Shown here in pieces: positions 7,950 through 16,223 of a stretch of 47,667 bases of DNA. This stretch comes from CAZTDD01 sp964612675 (GTDB taxonomy: Bacteria; Hinthialibacterota; Hinthialibacteria; Hinthialibacterales; JAKPRU01), in contig CAZTDD010000041.1 in assembly GCA_964612675.1 (NCBI GenBank), positions 1 to 47,667 of the forward strand, given 5' to 3'. The position numbers and the translations under genes are program-made. The notes beneath the pieces are model-generated. The model was not told where the DNA came from. It ran no database searches and saw nothing but the letters and a program-made list of their open reading frames with translations. Position 1 is the stretch's first letter. Every line of letters begins with the position of its first letter.

Positions 7950-8528
7950 TCACCCCGTAAGTCGCTGCAGCACCCACGCCATGTTTTGGCCGAGCAGGCG
8001 CATGGTGCGCTCGCCCTCCTCATCTTTTGTCACATCGCCTTTGTCGAGGCCGAATCCGAGGTTCCAATAGCAGGACCCTGGGATGACCATCTGGCTGATC
8101 AGAAAGAAGTGATTCATCGTATCGAATGCATGGACAGCGCCCCCACGCCGCACCGAAACCACCGCAGCTCCTACTTTTCGTTTGTACAGATCCCCGTTCG
8201 CTTTGGCGACCATTCCGGCCCGGTCGATCAAGGCTTTCATTTCCGCGCTAACGTCTGCAAAGTAGGTCGGCGAGGCGAGGATGATTCCGTGCGCTTGCAC
8301 CATCTTCTCAATACACTCGTTGATCGCGTCGTTTTTCACGGAGCAGTAGCGGTCCTGGTTTTTGAAACATTTGTAGCAGGCGGCACAACCGTGAACTTCC
8401 TTGCCCGCCAGCTGGACCATCTCCGTTTGGATATTGTCTTTCTCCAACTCTTCAAAAACCCAGCGGATCATTTGCGCGGTGTTTCCATCTTTTCGGGCGC
8501 TTCCATTAAACGCGACTACTTTGGTCAT
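7950..8528 (-). CDS. Iron-sulfur flavoprotein / NADPH-dependent FMN reductase family, 192 aa
   Basis: A flavodoxin-fold protein. The FMN phosphate loop is FNGSARKDGNT (residues 7-17), and the flavin-contacting segment ASPTYFADVS lies near 85. A compact cysteine cluster C-x2-C-x2-C-x7-C (Cys48, 51, 54, 62) matches the [4Fe-4S] motif of archaeal and bacterial iron-sulfur flavoproteins (Isf), so it likely passes electrons between a ferredoxin-type donor and FMN in the cytosol. The start at 8528 is the ATG after AAAGGAACG; the frame extends further upstream into repeat DNA but without a ribosome-binding site. It stands alone, downstream of two repeat hairpins. The physiological acceptor cannot be told from sequence. 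Confidence 0.85.
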   Translation of the reverse strand: MTKVVAFNGSARKDGNTAQMIRWVFEELEKDNIQTEMVQLAGKEVHGCAACYKCFKNQDRYCSVKNDAINECIEKMVQAHGIILASPTYFADVSAEMKALIDRAGMVAKANGDLYKRKVGAAVVSVRRGGAVHAFDTMNHFFLISQMVIPGSCYWNLGFGLDKGDVTKDEEGERTMRLLGQNMAWVLQRLTG

Positions 8529-8636
8529 TCTATCGTTCCTTTCCAGGTGGTATGGTGCCACGGTGCCGCAACAGATTCTCAGAATCCCGCAGTATTGACG
8601 GCGTCGCAAAGAGTCAGCGGGGGGCGAGAAGTGAGG

Positions 8637-8675
8637 TGTCAACCCCCTCTGAATCTCCCCCAGGCTTGGGGGAGA
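8637..8675. repeat. Dispersed hairpin repeat, variant copy 3
   Basis: TCAACCCCCTC followed by the hairpin TCTCCCCCAGGCTTGGGGGAGA (8654-8675). Just upstream (8598-8610) is GACGGCGTCGCAAAGA, which recurs as GATGGCGTCGCAAGA at 18841, so the element extends beyond the hairpin. Confidence 0.65.
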
Positions 8676-8704
8676 ATACGCTGCAGACACACTCGTTTCT
8701 TTTT

Positions 8705-8727
8705 CCTCCCCCGAAGATCGGGGGAGG
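8705..8727. repeat. Dispersed hairpin repeat, copy 4 (inverted)
   Basis: CCTCCCCCGAAGATCGGGGG plus AGG: the exact reverse complement of the core at 1225-1247 and 18888-18910, followed by GGAGGGGGTTGA. Copies 3 and 4 face each other in the gap between the flavoprotein gene and the ATP synthase operon. No clear sigma-70 promoter for the operon was found in 8728-8851. Confidence 0.65.
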
Positions 8728-8851
8728 TCAGGAGGGGGTTGAAATCCGTATCCCAGACTTTTTGCGAACCCGTCAGTATTGAGCCCTGCAAGGTTTCCTA
8801 CGGTACCTTTTCATGCCAAAATGCACCTTGGAAGGGCCGGGGGAGGCGAAC

Positions 8852-9088
8852 GTGTCTGGTGGCGAGGATAAGGATCTGTACCAGTTGGCTCGGCTCGCCG
8901 GGCAGGCGCTTTTTATCCCTATTTTCCTGGTTGTTTTCCCACTGGCCTTCCACTGGATCGGTGAGCAGTTGGACGGTTGGTTTGGAACGACGCCCTGGTT
9001 AGCAAGGATTTTTCTGTTCCTTGGTTTGTTCTCAGCGTACCGCCAAGTGAGAGATCTGATAAAACGCATCATGGCCGACATCTCTTGA
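8852..9088 (+). CDS. atpZ: AtpZ-like ATP synthase accessory protein, 78 aa
   Basis: A small protein with two membrane segments (ALFIPIFLVVFPLAFHWIG and WLARIFLFLGLFSAY), matching the AtpZ / 'F0F1-ATPase gene 1' family found as the first gene of many ATP synthase operons. AtpZ with AtpI is thought to help insertion of the c-ring or Mg2+ handling. The start is taken at GTG 8852, 5 bp after GGGAGG; an ATG at 8813 would add 13 residues but has no ribosome-binding site. It leads the ATP synthase operon. Confidence 0.8.
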   Translation: MSGGEDKDLYQLARLAGQALFIPIFLVVFPLAFHWIGEQLDGWFGTTPWLARIFLFLGLFSAYRQVRDLIKRIMADIS

Positions 9089-9138
9089 CCAATGGGGGGA
9101 TAGGACGATATCACTCCACGAATGTTGGAGAGGACAGC

Positions 9139-9558
9139 GTGACCCCTGAGATAGTTGACCGCACAGTCCGATCGTCGCTTGTGGCCACCGCGGTGGCCTT
9201 CCCGTTTCTGCTTGTGCACGTGAGTGCGGAGTGGGCCATGGGGGTAGCCTTGGCTTCTCTCTGGAGCTGCGCCAACGTGTGGATGATTTCGATGGTCGTT
9301 CGCGAATATTTCGGGCCGCGGCGCACCCCGTTACTGGCGCTGCTCCTAGGTGTCAAATTCCCACTCCTGTACGGTATTGGGATTTGGGGCCTCAGTCAGC
9401 GAGCGGTACCCGCCCTTTCGATTTTGGTGGGCTTCCATATCATTTTTCTTGTTCTTGTATTAAAAGTTCTCTCTCAACGTTTACTTTGTTCCGGAAATGA
9501 ACCCGGTTTGTCCGAAGGAGGAGCCCCCCGGTTCCCGGGCTCTGAGGAGAGAAGTTGA
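9139..9558 (+). CDS. atpI: AtpI-like ATP synthase subunit I, 139 aa
   Basis: Four predicted membrane segments (SLVATAVAFPFLLVHV, GVALASLWSCANVWMI, LLALLLGVKFPLLYGIGI, ALSILVGFHIIFLVLVL), the size and place of ATP synthase protein I, the assembly factor for the c-ring. Sequence in this family is poorly conserved, so operon position carries much of the call. The start is GTG 9139, 4-5 bp after GGAGAGGA. Its stop overlaps the atpB start by one base, so translation is coupled. Confidence 0.75.
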   Translation: MTPEIVDRTVRSSLVATAVAFPFLLVHVSAEWAMGVALASLWSCANVWMISMVVREYFGPRRTPLLALLLGVKFPLLYGIGIWGLSQRAVPALSILVGFHIIFLVLVLKVLSQRLLCSGNEPGLSEGGAPRFPGSEERS

Positions 9559-10382
9559 TGTCAGTCGAATCTGTTGCAGGGGCCGCGGCGGAACACGGCC
9601 ATGAAGCGGCGGGTGCTGCGGCGCACGGCCATCCGGAGATACCGAATCTGATCACCTTGATCAAGAGTTTCGCTCCGGAGAACCCGGTCCTCCAATTCCT
9701 GTCCACTTTCGACACGGTGATTTTCTCCGCCATTGTCATTGCTTTTCTTGCTTGGGTGGTCCGGCGCGCGTATGCGCACTATGACATGATCCCGACGCCG
9801 CTCCAGAATGCGATTGAAATGTTTGTCGAGGCATTCGAGGAGCTCGTTGTCAGTGTCCTCGGCGAGAAAGAGGGCAGGCGATATCTCCCCTTTGTCGGGA
9901 CGTTGTTCATCTACATTCTTGCGATGAACCTGGCGGGGTTGATCCCGTTCATGAAATCTTCGACATCCAAGATTCAGACCACTGCCGCATTGGCGATCTG
10001 TGTTTTTCTGTATGTCAACTATACGGCATTCAAACGGGCCGGGGCCAAAGGGTATTTCCATCATCTGATGGGCTCACCACAGGACATGATCGGATGGTGT
10101 CTTGTACCGTTGTTCTTGCCGCTTCATATTCTCGAGGAATTCATCAAACCGGTCAGTTTGGCTTGTCGACTTTTTGGAAACATCCTGGGTGAAGATATCT
10201 TGTTGGGCGTTGCGCTCATGCTGGGGATTTTGATCACCGGCGCCTTGCCCGTAGGGATTCCACTCCATTTTCCGTTCATGTTCTTGGCTATGTTGACCAG
10301 CACAATTCAGGCGCTGGTCTTCTCACTTTTAGCGACGGTCTATATCGCGATGGTCCTGCCTCATGGCGAGGAGCATCATTAA
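9558..10382 (+). CDS. atpB: F-type ATP synthase subunit a, 274 aa
   Basis: Integral membrane subunit that forms the proton half-channels against the c-ring. The N-terminus is His/Ala-rich (AEHGHEAAGAAAHGH). Several membrane helices follow, with the essential Arg204 in SLACRLFGN and the last-helix segment TSTIQALVFSLLATVYI, which carries the conserved Gln. The start ATG at 9558 lies 7 bp after GAGGAGA and overlaps the atpI stop by one base. It is followed after 50 bp by atpE. Confidence 0.95.
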   Translation: MSVESVAGAAAEHGHEAAGAAAHGHPEIPNLITLIKSFAPENPVLQFLSTFDTVIFSAIVIAFLAWVVRRAYAHYDMIPTPLQNAIEMFVEAFEELVVSVLGEKEGRRYLPFVGTLFIYILAMNLAGLIPFMKSSTSKIQTTAALAICVFLYVNYTAFKRAGAKGYFHHLMGSPQDMIGWCLVPLFLPLHILEEFIKPVSLACRLFGNILGEDILLGVALMLGILITGALPVGIPLHFPFMFLAMLTSTIQALVFSLLATVYIAMVLPHGEEHH

Positions 10383-10432
10383 GAAGCGAACCGAAACCGG
10401 CGTTCATCGTCCGGAAACAAGGAGGAAAAGTC

Positions 10433-10648
10433 ATGCAGTTGGATGCCACGTCAGCGTACCATATCGGCTTAGGGATCGCCGCAATCGGATCCGCTATCGG
10501 TCTCGGCCGGGCGGTGGGAAGTGCGATGGAGGCCATAGGGCGGCAGCCCGAGGCGGCAGGAAAAATCCAAACCGCCATGATCATCGGTGCTGCGTTTATC
10601 GAGGCTCTGACAATTTACGCATTGATCTCGATATTTCTTCATGCGTAA
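10433..10648 (+). CDS. atpE: F-type ATP synthase subunit c, 71 aa
   Basis: Two-helix hairpin proteolipid with the polar loop RQPEAAGKI (37-45). The ion-binding carboxylate is Glu57 in GAAFIEALTIYAL. At the positions that bind Na+ in the Ilyobacter rotor (Gln32, Ser66) this protein has Leu and Ala, so it most likely carries protons. The first helix has the packing motif G.AIGLG.AVGSA. AGGAGGAAAAGTC gives a good ribosome-binding site. Confidence 0.95.
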   Translation: MQLDATSAYHIGLGIAAIGSAIGLGRAVGSAMEAIGRQPEAAGKIQTAMIIGAAFIEALTIYALISIFLHA

Positions 10649-10716
10649 GACCAGACTACCGGACATGAGAGGCTGGGGTCCCCCGGTTTCTCAGGACCGG
10701 AAGGGAGATCGGTATC

Positions 10717-11259
10717 GTGTACTACCAACTGCCTGATCTGTTATCGGTGGCCGCGGTTGCTGCGGAAGGCGGCGGCGGTACAGGCGAGATCATCGGCCTT
10801 ATTATCACTCATATCATCGGTTTCCTGATTGTTTTCTGGATTTTAAAACAGTTCGCCTGGGGACCGCTTTTGGGGGTGATGGAAGAAAGGCGCCATAAGA
10901 TCGCCTCCGAATTTGAACGGATCGAGAAACTCAGCCAAGAAGCCGATCAGCGTCGCGAAGAATACGAGACGCGTATTCAGAAGATCGAAGATGAAGCGCG
11001 CGAACGGATCAACAAAGCCGTGAATGAAGGCCGGAAGGTCGCAACGGAGATCCAGGAGAACGCCCGGCGGGATGCGGAGAAGATCCGGGAGAAGGCGAAG
11101 GCCACTACGGAAATCGAGCTCGCCAAAGCGAAACAGGAACTCCGTGACGAAGTGATCCGGCTCACGGTCATGGCCACAGAGAAGATTATTCACGAACGGC
11201 TGGATGATGAGAAACATCGCACGCTGATCACCGAATTCGTCGATCAACTGGGGAACTGA
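10717..11259 (+). CDS. atpF: F-type ATP synthase subunit b, 180 aa
   Basis: Peripheral stalk subunit: one N-terminal membrane helix (IGLIITHIIGFLIVFWIL, about 24-42), then PLLGVMEERRHKI and a long charged coiled coil to about residue 160, ending in the region that binds delta. The first 20 residues are Ala/Gly-rich (VAAVAAEGGGG). Start is GTG, with GGGAG a little far upstream. Its TGA overlaps the atpH start (TGATG). Confidence 0.93.
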   Translation: MYYQLPDLLSVAAVAAEGGGGTGEIIGLIITHIIGFLIVFWILKQFAWGPLLGVMEERRHKIASEFERIEKLSQEADQRREEYETRIQKIEDEARERINKAVNEGRKVATEIQENARRDAEKIREKAKATTEIELAKAKQELRDEVIRLTVMATEKIIHERLDDEKHRTLITEFVDQLGN

Positions 11260-11810
11260 TGACAATTGATCCTGTTGCTGTAGAAAACTGGGCTCAGGCG
11301 CTTTATTCGGCTGCGAAGAAAGCACAGCAGCTGGATAGCGTTCTGGCCGAAGGCGCCACCCTCCGGGAGATCTACGGGCGGCAGAAGAAGATGGCGGCCT
11401 TTTTGGAAGGGCCACAGTTTCGAACGCAGGACAAGCATCAGTTTCTGAATCGCGTATTTCGGGACCGACTCAATAGTTTATTGCTCTCGACGCTCCATCT
11501 CCTGGTCGACAAAAACCGCATCAATCATCTTCCTCGGATCCTCGAACGTGTTGCAGAGCGATACGACGAAGAACGGGGCTTTGTGCGGGGGACGGTGGTC
11601 ACGGCAATCCCCCTCAGCTATGAGGGATACCGGTATTTGCAGGAGAATCTGGAGAAATACAGTGGGGTCAGATTCCAGTTCGAATTCCAGGTGGACCCCA
11701 AAATCATCGGCGGCGTTCGTGTGAGATACGGTGATGTCTTGCTTGACACCACGATCCGTTCGCAACTGGATCAATTACGCGAACGGCTGTCACATGTAAA
11801 AGTCGTCTAG
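11259..11810 (+). CDS. atpH: F-type ATP synthase subunit delta, 183 aa
   Basis: OSCP/delta protein, linking the b stalk to the top of F1. The N-terminal helical bundle starts VENWAQALYSAAKKA and contains FLEGPQF. The C-terminal domain has the family hallmark KIIGGVRVRYGDVLLDTTIR.QL near 150-170. The start overlaps the atpF stop, giving translational coupling. Confidence 0.93.
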   Translation: MTIDPVAVENWAQALYSAAKKAQQLDSVLAEGATLREIYGRQKKMAAFLEGPQFRTQDKHQFLNRVFRDRLNSLLLSTLHLLVDKNRINHLPRILERVAERYDEERGFVRGTVVTAIPLSYEGYRYLQENLEKYSGVRFQFEFQVDPKIIGGVRVRYGDVLLDTTIRSQLDQLRERLSHVKVV

Positions 11811-11837
11811 ACGGAGACGTCGGACGGAGGAAAGACG

Positions 11838-13367
11838 ATGGCACTTCGACCCGAGGAAATTACATCGCTCCTGGAACAGGAGATCACTCAATACGAGGCC
11901 GGCCTTCATATGGAGAAGGTTGGGACCATCCTGAGGATCGGGGACAGCATCGCCACCATTTACGGGCTGGAAGAGGCCATGGCGGGCGAGCTGCTCGAAT
12001 TTCCCGGCGGATTGAAAGGGATGGTTCTCAATCTCGAGGAGAGCAGCGTAGGCGCGGCCCTTTTCGGCTCCGACCGGGGTATCAAAGAAGGAGACGTTGT
12101 CAAACGCACCGGTTTGATTGCATCCGTTCCGGTAGGCGATGCACTGATCGGCCGTGTGGTGAATCCCGTCGGGGAGCCACTGGATGGCAAAGGTCCAATT
12201 GCGACGGAAGAGCGCCGCAACCTCGAGAGCCGAGCCCCGAACGTGATCGAGCGTCAGCCGGTGAAAGAACCGTTGATGACGGGTCTAAAAGCCGTCGATT
12301 CCATGATCCCTATCGGCCGGGGGCAGCGTGAGCTGATTATCGGCGACCGGGGAACGGGAAAGACCGCGATTGGTATCGACGCCATCATCAACCAAAAAGG
12401 CGGAGACGTTCATTGCGTATATGTGGCTATCGGCCAAAAGGCTTCCAGTGTCGCCGCTGTGGTCGATGTGCTCGAGCGGCACGGCGCGATGGAGTACACC
12501 ACGGTGGTTTCGGCGACGGCAGAACAGCCCGCTTCGCTTCTTTACATCGCACCGTACGCAGGATGTACGATCGGCGAGCACGCTCTCTATAACGGCAAGC
12601 ACGCTCTCGTCATTTATGACGATCTTTCGAAACACGCAGCCGCATACCGTCAGTTGTCGCTGCTCCTGCGTCGACCGCCGGGCCGGGAAGCGTTTCCCGG
12701 TGACGTGTTCTATTTGCACAGCCGGCTGCTTGAGCGTGCCGCGAAGTTGCGCGACGATCTTGGCGGGGGCACATTAACCGCGCTTCCTATCATTGAAACC
12801 CAGGCCGGCGATGTCTCCGGCTATATTCCGACAAATGTTATTTCCATTACCGACGGCCAGATTTACCTGGAGCCCGACCTCTTTTACGCCGGTGTGAGAC
12901 CGGCCATTAACGTTGGAATCTCGGTCTCTCGTGTCGGCGGAAACGCGCAGACCAAAGCCATGAAGGCGGTCGGCGGCCGTTTGCGCCTCGATCTCGCTCA
13001 GTATCGGGAACTGGCGGCGTTCGCCCAATTCGGATCGGATCTGGATAAGTCCACGCAGGCGCAGTTGACTCGTGGCGAGCGCATGGTTGAGATTCTGAAG
13101 CAGGATCAGTATCAGCCCATGCTGTTGTGGAAACAAGTCGTCATTATCCACGCGGGCGGTAAGGGAATGCTGGACGATTTGCCCATTTCGGATGTGAGTC
13201 TCTTTGAAGAAGGACTTTACGACTTCATGGAAGAGAAATACCCGGATGTCGGTCACAGGATACAGGAAGACAAAGTACTGTCCGACGAGGTAAAGGCGGA
13301 GCTGGATAAAGCGCTTACCGAATATAAGAAGATATTTTTGGAGAAACAACGAGTCACGGAATCGTAG
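11838..13367 (+). CDS. atpA: F-type ATP synthase subunit alpha, 509 aa
   Basis: Non-catalytic nucleotide-binding subunit of F1. The P-loop is GDRGTGKT (169-176), the same numbering as E. coli. The family signature PAINVGISVSRVGG is present near 355-368, and the C-terminal helical domain is complete. A GGAGGAAAG ribosome-binding site precedes the ATG. The length is normal and nothing is odd. Confidence 0.97.
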   Translation: MALRPEEITSLLEQEITQYEAGLHMEKVGTILRIGDSIATIYGLEEAMAGELLEFPGGLKGMVLNLEESSVGAALFGSDRGIKEGDVVKRTGLIASVPVGDALIGRVVNPVGEPLDGKGPIATEERRNLESRAPNVIERQPVKEPLMTGLKAVDSMIPIGRGQRELIIGDRGTGKTAIGIDAIINQKGGDVHCVYVAIGQKASSVAAVVDVLERHGAMEYTTVVSATAEQPASLLYIAPYAGCTIGEHALYNGKHALVIYDDLSKHAAAYRQLSLLLRRPPGREAFPGDVFYLHSRLLERAAKLRDDLGGGTLTALPIIETQAGDVSGYIPTNVISITDGQIYLEPDLFYAGVRPAINVGISVSRVGGNAQTKAMKAVGGRLRLDLAQYRELAAFAQFGSDLDKSTQAQLTRGERMVEILKQDQYQPMLLWKQVVIIHAGGKGMLDDLPISDVSLFEEGLYDFMEEKYPDVGHRIQEDKVLSDEVKAELDKALTEYKKIFLEKQRVTES

Positions 13368-13459
13368 TCGATCCGTTAGTCGCCGCATCAAAAAGACAAG
13401 CGGAGGCAGCACTAAACCGGAAGTAGAACACTGGAAGACAGCGAGTTCAACAGGTAGCG

Positions 13460-14326
13460 ATGGGCACACTCAAGGCACTGCGAAACCGGATCCGCACGGT
13501 AGACAATACGAAGCAGATCACGCGTGCGATGAAAACCGTATCGGCGTCGAAGATGCGTCGGACGGAAGGCAATTTGCAATCGGGACGCCCGTACGCGCGC
13601 TGTCTGGAACAGTTGACGGCGAGGCTGGTGGGTGCCACCGACGAGCTGCATCATCCCCTCGTCGTACAGAGGCCTGTCGAAAGAACTCTTGTCGTACTCG
13701 TGACCGCCGATCGTGGACTGTGCGGGGCCTTTAATAGCAACATTATTCGCAGGGCTCAACGACTGATCGAAACGAAAGAGAGTGACAAGGTCGATCTGTT
13801 CTGTATCGGGAAGAAAGGACGCGATTTTTTCCGAAAACGCGGTTACTCGATCGTAGCGGAGGAACTGGACTTCAGCGGCCGGCTTGATTTGGAACGAATC
13901 CGCGGAATCACCGATGATATTGTGCAACGCTACTTGAACGAAGAAGCGGGTGAAGTTGTTTTGGTTTATAACGCGTTCGTTTCAGTCGTTACCTATCATC
14001 AGACGGTCGATAAGTTTCTGCCGCTCGAGGCGGAATCGCTGGGACGCGGCGCGGTGACGGAACATATTGAGTATATTTATGAGCCGGATGCAAAAACGAT
14101 TCTGGAAAATATCCTTCCGCGTTACTTGAAGTCGAAGATGTATATCACTCTCGCAGAGGCGTTCACGGCCGAACATAGTGCGCGAATGGTTGCGATGAGC
14201 GCCGCTAGTGAGAACTGCGAGGAACTGATTCGAACATTGACTCTCGATATGAACAAAGCGCGGCAAGCATCCATTACAAAAGAGCTTCTAGAAATTGTAG
14301 GCGGAGCGGAAGCCCTGAGAGGGTGA
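13460..14326 (+). CDS. atpG: F-type ATP synthase subunit gamma, 288 aa
   Basis: Central rotor shaft. The N-terminal helix LRNRIRTVDNTKQITRAMK and the C-terminal helix (SENCEELIRTLTLDMNKARQ, then ITKELLEIVGGAEAL) form the coiled coil inside the alpha3beta3 ring. The Rossmann-like middle contains VLVTADRGLCGAFN. Length is normal. The 92 bp between atpA and atpG is the second-longest gap in the operon and shows no terminator. Confidence 0.96.
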   Translation: MGTLKALRNRIRTVDNTKQITRAMKTVSASKMRRTEGNLQSGRPYARCLEQLTARLVGATDELHHPLVVQRPVERTLVVLVTADRGLCGAFNSNIIRRAQRLIETKESDKVDLFCIGKKGRDFFRKRGYSIVAEELDFSGRLDLERIRGITDDIVQRYLNEEAGEVVLVYNAFVSVVTYHQTVDKFLPLEAESLGRGAVTEHIEYIYEPDAKTILENILPRYLKSKMYITLAEAFTAEHSARMVAMSAASENCEELIRTLTLDMNKARQASITKELLEIVGGAEALRG

Positions 14327-14348
14327 CGCGACATACAAGGAGACGATC

Positions 14349-15773
14349 ATGGCGGTTGAAATCAGCGGCAATGTCGGAGCAGTAAGACAGGTTATCGGAC
14401 CGACGGTGGATGTCGAGTTCGATTCCGATCATCTCCCCGACATTCTCAACGCAATCCGAGTCGAGGACGACGAACGAGACATTCAACTCACCGTCGAAGT
14501 CGCTCAACACCTGGGCAATAACCTCGCCCGCTGTGTCGCAATGGCCTCGACCGACGGTCTGGTGCGCGGAATGAAAGCGGTCGACACCGGCGGACCGATT
14601 TCCGTTCCGGTCGGTGAACAATGCCTTGGTCGTATTTTCAATCTGCTTGGCGAACCGATTGATGGTTTGGGACCGATCGCCGACCCGGAAACTCGCCAAC
14701 CGATTCATCACCCGTCTCCAACGTTTGAGGATCAGGTCCCGGTGCGTGAGATTTTTGAAACCGGCCTGAAAGTCGTCGATCTGCTTGCACCCTACGCGAA
14801 AGGCGGGAAAATCGGTTTGTTCGGCGGCGCGGGTGTGGGCAAGACCGTCATTATCATGGAGCTGATTCGCAACATCGCCCAGGAACACGGAGGTTATTCG
14901 GTGTTCGGCGGTGTCGGTGAGAGGACTCGTGAAGGAAACGACCTTTGGCTCGAAATGAACGAGTCGGGCGTTGTAAATCGAACGGCTCTGGTTTTCGGGC
15001 AGATGAACGAACCGCCGGGAGCACGGCTTCGCGTCGGTCTTTCGGCGCTGACCGTTGCGGAATCGTTCCGCGATGAGGCCGGGCAGGATGTGCTTCTCTT
15101 TATCGATAACATCTTCCGGTTTGTGCAGGCCGGGTCGGAGGTGTCCGCTCTGCTCGGCAGGATGCCCTCCGCTGTGGGATATCAGCCAACGCTGGCGACC
15201 GAAATGGGAACGCTCCAGGAACGAATTACTTCTACGAAACGAGGGTCCATTACGTCGGTGCAGGCGATTTACGTTCCCGCCGATGACTTGACCGACCCCG
15301 CTCCGGCGACCACATTCTCTCACTTGGATGCGACTACTGTTTTGTCACGTCAGATTGCGGAGCTCGGGATTTATCCAGCTGTCGACCCGCTGGATTCGAC
15401 GTCGCGGATCATGGATCCCCGCATCATCGGTGAGGAACACTACAACGTCGCGCGCGAAGTCCAGCTGATTTTGCAGCGCTATAAGGACCTTCAAGACATT
15501 ATTGCTATTCTCGGTATGGACGAACTCTCGGACGAAGACAAAGTCACGGTGAACCGTGCCCGCCGTATGCAACGCTTCCTGTCGCAGCCGTTCCACGTAG
15601 CAGAAGCGTTTACGGGTCGGCCCGGGAAATATGTCCGGCTCGAAGATACGATTCGGGATTTCAAACGACTGGCTTCGGGCGAACTCGACCACCTGCCGGA
15701 GCAGGCATTCTATATGTGCGGCGGCATTGATGAAGCGATTGAAAACGCCCGGCAAATGGGCGTCGAGGTATAA
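14349..15773 (+). CDS. atpD: F-type ATP synthase subunit beta, 474 aa
   Basis: Catalytic subunit. Walker A is GGAGVGKT (159-166); GGVGERTREGNDL, the catalytic-Glu segment, follows near 190; Walker B is DVLLFIDNIFRF. The signature PAVDPLDSTSR is present near 345. Complete, with an AAGGAGACGATC ribosome-binding site. The subunit composition with a single alpha/beta pair marks a standard F1Fo enzyme, not an N-ATPase. Confidence 0.97.
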   Translation: MAVEISGNVGAVRQVIGPTVDVEFDSDHLPDILNAIRVEDDERDIQLTVEVAQHLGNNLARCVAMASTDGLVRGMKAVDTGGPISVPVGEQCLGRIFNLLGEPIDGLGPIADPETRQPIHHPSPTFEDQVPVREIFETGLKVVDLLAPYAKGGKIGLFGGAGVGKTVIIMELIRNIAQEHGGYSVFGGVGERTREGNDLWLEMNESGVVNRTALVFGQMNEPPGARLRVGLSALTVAESFRDEAGQDVLLFIDNIFRFVQAGSEVSALLGRMPSAVGYQPTLATEMGTLQERITSTKRGSITSVQAIYVPADDLTDPAPATTFSHLDATTVLSRQIAELGIYPAVDPLDSTSRIMDPRIIGEEHYNVAREVQLILQRYKDLQDIIAILGMDELSDEDKVTVNRARRMQRFLSQPFHVAEAFTGRPGKYVRLEDTIRDFKRLASGELDHLPEQAFYMCGGIDEAIENARQMGVEV

Positions 15774-15830
15774 AGGCAGTGAATTTCGCACCCGAGTGTA
15801 TTCCGGGTGACACCGACAGCGGATGCTCGC

Positions 15831-16091
15831 ATGGCGGACACATTTAAACTTCAACTGATTTCGCAAACAAAGAAACTCTACGAGGGAGACGTTGCCTCAC
15901 TTGTCGCTCCCGGTATCGAAGGGTATTTGGGAGTATTGGCCCACCACGCGCCCCTGATCACCGGCCTCGGGCCGGGAACCGTAACCTACCGCACCGCCGA
16001 CGGCGAAACGACCGAACAGGGAATCACCGGCGGGTTTCTTGAAGTTTCTCACAACGAAGCGGTGATTCTGGTGGATGATCTGGCGGAGTAA
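15831..16091 (+). CDS. atpC: F-type ATP synthase subunit epsilon, short form, 86 aa
   Basis: The beta-sandwich domain is complete (FKLQLISQTKKLYEGDVASLV, then PGIEGYLGVLAHHAPLITGL, then GGFLEVSHNEAVILVDD). The C-terminal pair of helices that inhibits ATP hydrolysis in E. coli is absent, so the protein ends at about 86 residues against the usual 130-140. Short epsilons of this kind occur in several phyla. The ATG at 15831 is used; a GTG at 15807 would add eight residues. This is the last gene of the ATP synthase operon. The 132 bp to the next gene shows no clear terminator. Confidence 0.9.
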   Translation: MADTFKLQLISQTKKLYEGDVASLVAPGIEGYLGVLAHHAPLITGLGPGTVTYRTADGETTEQGITGGFLEVSHNEAVILVDDLAE

Positions 16092-16223
16092 ATCGTGTCA
16101 AAAGAATCGCCCGAGATAAACTCAGGCGCTACTGACAGACAGATGTAAGGTCCACTGAGTGTAACCCGTGTCTCATCGGTTGCTTCTTCTACGGTATCCC
16201 AAAAAAGACCTCTGGAGAGAATT

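Noticed and set aside
10433..10648. Sodium-driven ATP synthase
   Set aside because: The c subunit lacks the Gln and Ser ligands of Na+ rotors; only the shared Glu57 is present.
14274..15323. Long open frame antisense to atpD (and similar ones opposite the macroglobulin, giant and dnaE genes)
   Set aside because: They lack ribosome-binding sites and family matches, and follow from the codon bias of the sense gene.
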